Shown here: positions 1-4,616 of the stretch, one piece after another | How positions within the stretch are numbered: the stretch's first letter is position 1 | Layout: each line of letters starts with the position of its first letter | Assembly: GCA_016302725.1 (NCBI GenBank) | Contig: JAEDNB010000098.1 | Location: forward strand, 1 to 7,716 | Length of the DNA: 7,716 nucleotides | Reading direction: 5' to 3' | DNA from: Lentisphaeria bacterium | Lineage (GTDB): Bacteria > Verrucomicrobiota > Lentisphaeria > Oligosphaerales > Oligosphaeraceae | Program-made: the position numbers and the translations under genes | Notes under the pieces: generated by a model | Told to the model about the DNA's origin: nothing | Database searches by the model: none | The model's input: the letters and a program-made list of their open reading frames with translations, nothing else

Positions 1-143
1 CCAATCTGCTTCAGGTTGTTCACACAGGAAATGGCGCGGGCTTTGGCGCGGGCCTTGGAGAGGGCGGGCAGCAGCATGGCCGCCAGGATGGCGATGATGG
101 CAATGACCACCAGAAGTTCGATGAGGGTGAAAGTCTTCTTCAT
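1..143 (-). CDS. Prepilin-like protein with N-terminal cleavage/methylation segment (3' part outside window)
   Basis: Only the first 47 codons are present; the gene runs off the left edge. The product starts MKKTFTLIELLVVIAIIAIL and continues into LLPALSKARAKAR and CVNNLKQIG. This is the type IV prepilin-like class III signal: a short basic head, F5 as the likely first mature residue, E9 at mature +5, and a hydrophobic helix from about residue 7 to 25. The continuation is typical of the large DUF1559/H-X9-DG pseudopilin-like families of Lentisphaerota, Verrucomicrobiota and Planctomycetota. The residue before F5 is T4, not the usual glycine. A promoter and terminator separate it from the upstream tRNA gene. 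No Shine-Dalgarno site precedes the ATG; the leader is C-rich. The exact role (pilus, secretion or surface protein) cannot be told from this fragment. Confidence 0.88.
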   Translation of the reverse strand, partial: MKKTFTLIELLVVIAIIAILAAMLLPALSKARAKARAISCVNNLKQI

Positions 144-147
144 GGCA

Positions 148-165
148 GGGAATGGGAGGGGGGGG
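148..165 (+). other. G-quadruplex-capable tract in leader of prepilin-like gene
   Basis: The plus strand shows GGG, AAT, GGG, A, then eight G in a row ending 22 nt upstream of the ATG. This meets a four-tract G3 pattern if the G8 run is split. The mRNA leader is correspondingly C-rich and lacks a Shine-Dalgarno site. Function is not shown by sequence. Confidence 0.35.
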
Positions 166-234
166 AATTGAGTCGCCGGAGGCAGAGGGCCTTCGCCCCT
201 GCCCAGGCTGTCATGGCAAATAAAGACGAATGAT

Positions 235-262
235 ATTATCGGTACTTTTCCTCGAAAATCAA
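235..262 (-). promoter_or_regulatory. Candidate sigma-70-type promoter for the prepilin-like gene
   Basis: Reading the minus strand, TTGATT (257-262) is followed after 16 nt by GATAAT (235-240), inside an AT-rich patch between the tRNA terminator and the prepilin-like gene. The predicted transcript starts near 227 and has a leader of about 85 nt. That leader contains an imperfect hairpin at 181-203 (GGCAG/CTGCC outer stem) and a C-rich tract just before the ATG. Confidence 0.5.
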
Positions 263-275
263 GGTTTCCCGGAAG

Positions 276-304
276 AAAAAAAGCCCTTTCCAGGCGGAAA
301 GGGC
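276..304 (-). terminator. Rho-independent terminator downstream of tRNA-Arg
   Basis: On the minus strand GCCCTTTCC and GGAAAGGGC form a perfect 9-bp stem (283-291 with 296-304) around a 4-nt loop, followed at once by seven T (276-282). It lies 9 nt past the encoded CCA of the tRNA, so it should end the tRNA transcript and any read-through from ackA-pta. It also insulates the prepilin-like gene. Confidence 0.92.
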
Positions 305-313
305 GGGAAGGGA

Positions 314-389
314 TGGTACCCCCGGGCGGAGTCGGACCGCCGACCAATGGTTTAGGAAACCACTGCTCTATCCACTGAGCTACGGGAGC
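314..389 (-). tRNA. tRNA-Arg, anticodon CCU (CCA encoded)
   Basis: A full 76-nt cloverleaf folds on the minus strand: 7-bp acceptor stem, D arm GCTC/GAGC with G18G19 and A20, anticodon arm GTGGT/ACCAT with loop TTCCTAA (anticodon CCU, reading AGG), 5-nt variable loop, T stem GGCGG/CCGCC, discriminator A73 and genomic CCA. A20 fits arginine identity. Two oddities are visible. The T loop is TCCGACT, so position 55, almost always U (pseudouridine), is C. The acceptor stem also has wobble pairs G1-U72 and U3-G70. The gene starts 38 nt after the pta stop codon and is followed by a strong terminator, so it may be cotranscribed with ackA-pta, processed from that RNA, or use its own weak promoter. 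Confidence 0.93.
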
Positions 390-394
390 GCCAA

Positions 395-425
395 ATTGTA
401 TGCGGCCAGCGTCTCTCTACGGCAA
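395..425 (-). promoter_or_regulatory. Possible weak promoter for tRNA-Arg
   Basis: On the minus strand TACAAT (395-400) lies 5 nt before the mature tRNA 5' end and TTGCCG (420-425) lies 19 nt further upstream. The -10 is good, but the spacing is long and the start would coincide with the tRNA 5' end, so cotranscription with pta is as likely. Confidence 0.22.
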
Positions 426-426
426 C

Positions 427-1425
427 CTACAGGGACTGGCAGATGGTGATGGCCGCCACGCCGACGATGTCCTCGGCGGAGCATCCCCGGGAGAGGTCGG
501 AGACGGGGAGGGCCAATCCCTGGAGGATGGGGCCGTAGGCCTGCGCACCGGCCAGGCGCTGGACCAGCTTATAGCAGATGTTGCCGCTGTTGAGGTCGGG
601 GAAGACCAGGATGTTGGCGGTGCCGTTGAGGCATCCGTTGGGAGCCTTTTGGGCGGCCACCTTGGGCACCAGGGCGGCGTCCGCCTGGAGTTCCCCATCC
701 ACCACGGCGTCAAGGCCCATTTCCTTCACCCGCTCGCTGCACTTCTGGGCAGCCACCACCATCTTTTCGATGATGGGGTCGGAGGCGCTTCCCTTGGTGG
801 AGCAGCTGAGGAAGGCCACCCGGGGCTGCTTGTCCAGGAGCTGGCGGCAGGTCTTGGCGGTGGCCAGGGCGATGTCCACCACGCCGTCGGCGTCAGGGTT
901 GATGTTGACGCCGCAGTCGGCGAAGAGGAGGGTGTTCTCCCCGTTGGGGGCGGGGGTCTTCAAATCCATGATGAAGCAGGAGGAGGCGCTCTTGATGCCG
1001 GGGGCGGTCCCGATGCAGTGGAAGGCGCTGCGGAGCATGTCTGCGGTGGAGGCGATGGAGCCGGCCACCATGGCATCCCCCTTGCCGGACTTCAGCATGA
1101 GGTTGGCGAAATAGAGGCGGTTCTTCACCTGCTGGGCGGCCTTCTCGGGGGTCATGCCCTTGGCCTTGCGGCGTTCATAGAGGAGATTGGCCAGTTCTTC
1201 CTGGAGGGGTGAGGTGGTCCAGTCCAGCACCTCCACGTCCAGCCCCTGGAAGACAGAGGGGTCGGGGAGTTCCGCCGGGGTGGCCAGCACCACGACCTTG
1301 GCCATTTTCTTTTCGCCGATGATCTTCGCGGCCTGGACCACGCGGGGGTCCTGTCCTTCGGGGAGCACCAGGGTCTTGTACGCGGCGGTGGCCTTGGCCA
1401 TCAGAGCCTCAATGAGAGTCGCCAT
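427..1425 (-). CDS. pta: Phosphate acetyltransferase
   Basis: A 332-residue cytoplasmic enzyme of the short PTA/PTB family, which catalyses acetyl-CoA + phosphate to acetyl phosphate + CoA. Family landmarks run through the whole protein: VLPEGQDPRVVQAA (about 19-33), KGDAMVAGSIASTADMLRSA (about 115-134), GTAPGIKSASSCFIMDL (139-155), FADCGVNINPDADGVVDIA (168-186), VAFLSCSTKGSASDP (203-217), DGELQADAALVPKVA (243-257) and NGTANILVFPDLNSGNICYK (267-286). The length matches short Pta proteins without the N-terminal DRTGG-type regulatory domain. The start at 1425 gives the usual N-terminus before the first strand; the nearest purine-rich site (AAAGGA) is 12 nt away, so initiation looks weak. It lies 69 nt behind ackA in the same direction, forming an ackA-pta pair for ATP-yielding acetate formation or the reverse acetate uptake. 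Confidence 0.96.
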   Translation of the reverse strand: MATLIEALMAKATAAYKTLVLPEGQDPRVVQAAKIIGEKKMAKVVVLATPAELPDPSVFQGLDVEVLDWTTSPLQEELANLLYERRKAKGMTPEKAAQQVKNRLYFANLMLKSGKGDAMVAGSIASTADMLRSAFHCIGTAPGIKSASSCFIMDLKTPAPNGENTLLFADCGVNINPDADGVVDIALATAKTCRQLLDKQPRVAFLSCSTKGSASDPIIEKMVVAAQKCSERVKEMGLDAVVDGELQADAALVPKVAAQKAPNGCLNGTANILVFPDLNSGNICYKLVQRLAGAQAYGPILQGLALPVSDLSRGCSAEDIVGVAAITICQSL

Positions 1426-1494
1426 GGGGGAGATGAATCCTTTGCTTCAGGAGTGGGGGTGAATGGACGGGAAGAAAGAGGGGGGGCGGGGAGG

Positions 1495-2688
1495 CTAGCC
1501 CTCCACCAGGCGGGCGGTCTCCATGGCGATCATCAACTCCTCGTTGGTGGGTGTGACCACGGCCTTGAAGGCGGAATCCGGCGTGGAGATGACGGTCTCC
1601 TTTCCGCGGCAGGCGTTGGCCGCCTCGTCCAGCCGGCACCCCAGGGGGGCCAGTGCCTTCACGATGTCCGCGCGGGTCTCATAGGAATTCTCGCCGATGC
1701 CGCCGGTGAAGAGGATGGCGTCGATTCCGCCCAGGAGGAGATGGTAGCCGCCGATGTAGTGGACCAGGCGATGGAGGAAGAGGTCGTAGGCGATGGCGGC
1801 GTCCTTGTCCCCCTTCGCCCGCAACTCCCGGATGTCCCGCATGTCGCTGGACTTTCCGGAGACGCCCAGGAAGCCGGATTTCTTGTTCAGAAGGGTGTCC
1901 ACCTCCTGCGGGGAGAGGCCGGCCTGGATTTGCAGGAAGGTCACCACGGCGGCGTCCACATCCCCGGAGCGGGTGCCCATGACCAGTCCGGCCAGGGGTG
2001 TCAGGCCCATGGAGGTGTCCACTACCCTGCCGCCCTTGACGGCGCAGAGGCTGGAGCCGTTGCCCAGGTGGCAGGAGATGACCCGTGCCTTCTGGGGGTC
2101 CAGGCCAAGGAACTGGCAGACCCGTCCGTAGACATACTTATGGCTGGTGCCGTGGAAGCCGTATTTCCGCACGCCATACTTCCGGCAGTATTCCTGGGGG
2201 ATGGCGTAGAGATAGGCCTCGGCCCCCATGGTCATGTGGAAGGCGGTGTCGAAGACGGCCACGTTGGGGATGCCGGGGAAATTCTTCTCGCAGGCCTCGA
2301 TGCCCCCCAGGTTGGCGGGGTTGTGGAGGGGGCCCAGGACGAAGCACTTGCGGATGCCTGCCTTCACCGCCTCGTCCACCAGGGTAGGCTGGGTGAACTC
2401 CATTCCGCCATGGAGAACCCGGTGCCCGATGGCGCGGATTTCGGAAAGGTCGGCGATGACGCCCACCTGGGAGTCGGTCATCTTGGCGCAGATGGGGGCC
2501 AGGGCCTCGCTGTGCCCCTTGATGTGGAGGGGCTCCTCCTGCTTCTCGCCCTTGGCCTGGTAGGTCAGTTTCGTCCCCTCCATGCCGATTCTTTCCACCA
2601 GCCCCTTGCACAGGACGGACTTGTCCGCCATGTCGAAGAGGGTGAATTTCAGGGAGGAACTGCCGGAATTGATGACCAGGACTTTCAA
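1495..2688 (-). CDS. ackA: Acetate kinase
   Basis: A 397-residue cytoplasmic acetate kinase (ASKHA fold) converting acetyl phosphate + ADP to acetate + ATP. Visible family residues are N7 in VLVINSGSSSLKF (3-15), R90 in GHRVLHGG (88-95), D147 in VFDTAFH (145-151), H179 in YGFHGTSH (176-183), the phosphate loop CHLGNGSS (206-213), R240 in MGTRSGDVD (237-245), the adenosine-site FTGGIGENS (327-335) and the C-terminal NEE (382-384). The start is TTG at 2686-2688: it gives the canonical MKVLVINSG N-terminus and has GGAGG 8 nt upstream. The longer in-frame extension to 2982 reads through repeats and hairpins and is not family-like. It is first in the ackA-pta pair, behind a long structured non-coding region. 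Confidence 0.96.
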   Translation of the reverse strand: MKVLVINSGSSSLKFTLFDMADKSVLCKGLVERIGMEGTKLTYQAKGEKQEEPLHIKGHSEALAPICAKMTDSQVGVIADLSEIRAIGHRVLHGGMEFTQPTLVDEAVKAGIRKCFVLGPLHNPANLGGIEACEKNFPGIPNVAVFDTAFHMTMGAEAYLYAIPQEYCRKYGVRKYGFHGTSHKYVYGRVCQFLGLDPQKARVISCHLGNGSSLCAVKGGRVVDTSMGLTPLAGLVMGTRSGDVDAAVVTFLQIQAGLSPQEVDTLLNKKSGFLGVSGKSSDMRDIRELRAKGDKDAAIAYDLFLHRLVHYIGGYHLLLGGIDAILFTGGIGENSYETRADIVKALAPLGCRLDEAANACRGKETVISTPDSAFKAVVTPTNEELMIAMETARLVEG

Positions 2689-2696
2689 GGGAATGG

Positions 2697-2701
2697 CCTC
2701 C
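2697..2701 (-). promoter_or_regulatory. Shine-Dalgarno site setting the TTG start of ackA
   Basis: GGAGG on the minus strand lies 8 nt before the TTG at 2688. It supports the 397-residue product over any upstream ATG. Confidence 0.85.
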
Positions 2702-2762
2702 AAAGGGGAGAGATGTCGGGAGGAAGGAGTAAGGGGCGCCGGGGAGAGCGCCGGGGAGGGGG

Positions 2763-2790
2763 CCTCCGAAGGGGGCAGGCCCCCCGGAGG
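2763..2790 (-). other. Stable hairpin in the ackA leader
   Basis: CCTCCG (2763-2768) pairs with CGGAGG (2785-2790) and the inner GGGGG pairs with CCCCC, leaving a 2-nt bulge and a 4-nt loop: 11 GC-rich pairs. No T-tract follows in either direction, so this is not an intrinsic terminator. It sits 62 nt upstream of the GGAGG site and could influence mRNA stability or initiation. Confidence 0.5.
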
Positions 2791-2805
2791 GCAAGACAGG
2801 GGCGT

Positions 2806-2836
2806 ACTATACCCCCTTGGGAGCCTTCCGTCTGAA
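2806..2836 (-). promoter_or_regulatory. Possible promoter for ackA-pta
   Basis: TATAGT (2806-2811, minus strand; 5 of 6 to the -10 consensus) is preceded after a long 19-nt spacer by TTCAGA (2831-2836; 4 of 6). Transcription would start near 2799 and give a leader of about 110 nt containing the stable hairpin. The AT-rich island at 3001-3070 is a competing location. Confidence 0.3.
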
Positions 2837-2864
2837 AAAACGGCGGAATTCCGGCAATGTGGAA

Positions 2865-2957
2865 GACACGGGGACGCATCGCGGAAAAACGGGGGACACG
2901 GAGATCTTAACACGGAGGGCACGGAAACCGCCCTGCAGGCGGCACGGAAGACACGGA
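2865..2957 (+). repeat. Cluster of CACGGA-type short direct repeats
   Basis: Six copies of an 8-mer of the form RRCACGG(A/G) begin at 2865, 2895, 2909, 2918, 2941 and 2950. Two pairs are spaced exactly 9 bp start to start. Three more copies occur in the opposite orientation beginning at 3300, 3332 and 3378. Open frames across this region have low-complexity translations of the repeat and are not genes. Confidence 0.75.
2906..2948 (+). repeat. Left arm of a 43-bp inverted repeat
   Basis: This segment matches the reverse complement of 3300-3342 at 38 of 43 positions without gaps, with CACGGA motifs and a shared core GGAAACCGCCCTGC. Each arm also contains a small internal hairpin (CCGCC/GGCGG here). 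The two arms bound a segment of about 440 bp that could be a MITE-like or REP-like element. Confidence 0.75.
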
Positions 2958-3000
2958 GAGAATGGGCCATGCCACCATGCATGGCCCATTCTTGCTTTTT
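2958..3000 (+). terminator. Strong hairpin with T-tract pointing along the plus strand
   Basis: AGAATGGGCCATGC (2959-2972) and its exact reverse complement (2979-2992) form a 14-bp stem around a 6-nt loop, extendable by one G-T pair. GCTTTTT follows on the plus strand. This has the form of an intrinsic terminator for plus-strand transcription, yet no plus-strand gene precedes it. On the minus strand no T-tract follows the stem, so it should not stop transcription toward ackA. Confidence 0.7.
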
Positions 3001-3070
3001 ATGGGGATCTAGTTATCTATAAATTATCTAGAACCCTATGGCTACAAAGGCGTTATTGAAATCCTAGAAC
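3001..3070. other. AT-rich island in the intergenic region
   Basis: About 70 bp are strikingly AT-rich against the GC-rich surroundings. The minus strand carries TAGATAA-TTTA-TAGATAA (7-bp direct repeats covering 3013-3030). CTAGAAC occurs twice on the plus strand (3028-3034 and 3064-3070). Promoter-like hexamers are present on the minus strand (TTGTAG 3042-3047, TTTATA 3018-3023, 18-nt gap), but none is convincing. It may be the distal ackA promoter or part of the repeat element. Confidence 0.4.
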
Positions 3071-3107
3071 GTCTCTTCGAAGACCCCGGGCCTCTATCGG
3101 CCTGGAG

Positions 3108-3233
3108 GCATTCGCAGGAACCGAATGCAGGGGAAGCGGGGGGGCTCGCCGGACTGGAGGCCCGGCGATGACGCGACCTCGCAGGGGAAATGCGGGGGAA
3201 GGGGGTGCCCGCCAGGGCAGTTCCTTCCCCGCA
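3108..3233. other. Run of GC-rich hairpins in the intergenic region
   Basis: Three inverted repeats lie in a row. GCATTCG/CGAATGC is at 3108-3128 (7-bp stem, 7-nt loop). CGCCGG/CCGGCG is at 3147-3167. A two-level structure at 3191-3233 pairs an outer TGCGGGG...AAGG with CCTTCCCCGCA (one bulged G) and an inner TGCCC/GGGCA. No open frame here resembles a protein. A structured RNA is possible, but no known RNA family was recognised. Confidence 0.4.
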
Positions 3234-3299
3234 GAGCCCTTGAGAGGCCGCAAGGCAGGCGCGGCGCACCTGACGACGCCCCACGCCCCCTTCCGCCCC

Positions 3300-3342
3300 T
3301 CCGTGTCGCCCGCAGGGCGGTTTCCGGCCCCTCCGTGTAAAG
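3300..3342 (-). repeat. Right arm of the 43-bp inverted repeat
   Basis: The reverse complement of this stretch matches 2906-2948 at 38 of 43 positions. Its internal stem is CGCCC/GGGCG, so the hairpin in each arm is kept although bases differ. Confidence 0.75.
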
Positions 3343-3389
3343 CGGCAGCGCCGGCCTGCCCCGGGCTTGCCGGGCCTTCCGTGCCCCCC

Positions 3390-3413
3390 GGGGTTGCGGG
3401 GAGGGGGCGGGGG
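3390..3413 (+). other. G-quadruplex motif abutting the dnaJ stop codon
   Basis: The plus strand reads G4-TTGC-G4-A-G5-C-G5, a textbook four-tract motif with loops of 4, 1 and 1 nt, ending directly against the dnaJ stop codon. This is the template strand for dnaJ, so the RNA downstream of dnaJ is C-rich. No intrinsic terminator is seen after dnaJ. A polymerase block or Rho loading is therefore possible but unproven. Confidence 0.5.
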
Positions 3414-4586
3414 CTATTTCAGGTCCCACTTCTTGGCCCGCTTCCGGAAGGCGGCCCCTTCTGGATACTGGGAGACGGCGTCCCCGGGGAGGATGGCGGC
3501 CACTTCCTGGAGTTTGCGCTTCTGCTCTCCCGTGAGATTCTGGGGCACCTCCACCCGGATGCGCACATATTCGTCCCCCCTGCCGCCGCTATGGGGATGC
3601 AGGTTGGGCATTCCCTTGCCGCGGACGCGCAGGCTGGTGCCGTTCTGGATGCCGGCGGGGATTTCCAGGGCCTCCATACCTGTGATGGAGGGCACTTGGA
3701 TGGTGCCCCCCAGGATGGCGGTTGTGACAGGCACGGGGACCTCGCAAATCAGGTCGTTGCCCCGGCGCTGGAAGACATTGCTGGGGCGCACCTCGATTTC
3801 CACATAGAGGTCCCCTGCGGGGCCTCCGTTGATTCCGGGGTCTCCCTGGCCGACGAGGCGCAACTGCTCCCCCGAGTCGATGCCGGCGGGGATGGTGACC
3901 GTCAGCTCATCCACCCGCTTGACGCTGCCCTGGCCGTGGCATTCCCGGCACGGGCGCTCCAGGATGAAGCCCTTTCCGTAGCATTTGCCGCAGGGCTGGC
4001 TCATGCTGAAGAATCCCTGGGAGCGGGTGACCTGTCCGCTTCCGCCGCACTGGGGACATGTCATCCGCTTGGTTCCGGGTTCGGCGCCGTTTCCCCCGCA
4101 GTGGGAGCATTTCACCATATGGGGGACCTTGATGACCTCCTTTCCCCCGAAGACCGTGTCCTCGAAGTTGATGGTGAGGGAATAGAGGAGGTCCTTGCCT
4201 TTCCTGGGGGCGTTCCGGGAGCGTCCCCCGCCCCCGCCGAAGCCCCCGAAGAGGTCCCCCAGGTCAAAGCCCATGCCACCCCCGCCGGCCCCGCCGAAGA
4301 ACTGGCTGAAGATGTCCATGGGGTCCATTCCCGGCCCGCCGCCGGAGGCGCCGCCACGGGTATAGGCCTCGTGCCCCAGGGCGTCGTAGCGCTGGCGCTT
4401 CTCCGGGTCGCTGAGGACCTGGTAGGCGTTGTTGACCTCCTTGAACTTCTCCTCCGCCTCCTTGTCTCCAGGATTGCGGTCGGGATGGTATTTCATGGCG
4501 AGGGTGCGGTACGCCTTCTTCAGTTCATCCGCCGAGGCGTTCCGGGACACCCCCAGAATCGTGTAGAAATCTTTGCTGTCGCTCAT
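3414..4586 (-). CDS. dnaJ: Chaperone protein DnaJ (Hsp40, type I)
   Basis: A 390-residue J-protein that delivers unfolded clients to DnaK and stimulates its ATPase in the cytoplasm. In order: J domain about 6-70 with the essential HPD at 34-36; a Gly/Phe-rich linker about 78-120 (repeated GGG with IFSQFF and DLFGGF); four intact CxxCxGxG zinc motifs starting at C160, C177, C199 and C213 (two Zn sites); then the substrate-binding C-terminal domains with IPAGIDSGEQLRL (232-244) and GTIQVPSITGMEALEIPAGI. It ends in a basic RKRAKKWDLK tail. The length is near the usual 370-390. The ATG has GGAGG 9 nt upstream. It follows grpE by 30 nt in the same direction, so the two are very likely cotranscribed; DnaK is not encoded here. 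Confidence 0.97.
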   Translation of the reverse strand: MSDSKDFYTILGVSRNASADELKKAYRTLAMKYHPDRNPGDKEAEEKFKEVNNAYQVLSDPEKRQRYDALGHEAYTRGGASGGGPGMDPMDIFSQFFGGAGGGGMGFDLGDLFGGFGGGGGRSRNAPRKGKDLLYSLTINFEDTVFGGKEVIKVPHMVKCSHCGGNGAEPGTKRMTCPQCGGSGQVTRSQGFFSMSQPCGKCYGKGFILERPCRECHGQGSVKRVDELTVTIPAGIDSGEQLRLVGQGDPGINGGPAGDLYVEIEVRPSNVFQRRGNDLICEVPVPVTTAILGGTIQVPSITGMEALEIPAGIQNGTSLRVRGKGMPNLHPHSGGRGDEYVRIRVEVPQNLTGEQKRKLQEVAAILPGDAVSQYPEGAAFRKRAKKWDLK

Positions 4587-4595
4587 GGCTTCACT

Positions 4596-4600
4596 CCTCC
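4596..4600 (-). promoter_or_regulatory. Shine-Dalgarno site of dnaJ
   Basis: GGAGG on the minus strand stands 9 nt before the ATG at 4586, in the short grpE-dnaJ gap. It is one of only two strong sites in the window. Confidence 0.8.
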
Positions 4601-4616
4601 CCCCCGTTGAAAAAGA

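Noticed and set aside
400..1212. Plus-strand open frame of 270 codons opposite pta
   Set aside because: Antisense shadow of Pta; overlaps no independent signal such as a ribosome binding site or known motif.
1453..2835. Long plus-strand open frame of 460 codons opposite ackA
   Set aside because: It is the antisense shadow of a clearly conserved gene in GC-rich DNA, with a low-complexity Gly/His/Asp-rich translation and no recognisable domain.
2689..2982. N-terminal extension of acetate kinase to an upstream ATG
   Set aside because: The extension is not family-like, crosses the hairpin and CACGGA repeats, and the TTG with GGAGG gives the canonical N-terminus.
3094..3429. Minus-strand open frame of 111 codons between dnaJ and ackA
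   Set aside because: Its translation is Arg/Pro/Gly-rich and reads through the inverted-repeat arm and hairpins; no family resemblance.
3168..4610. Long plus-strand open frame of 480 codons opposite dnaJ
   Set aside because: It covers a textbook DnaJ on the other strand; its translation has compositional bias only and starts inside repeat DNA.
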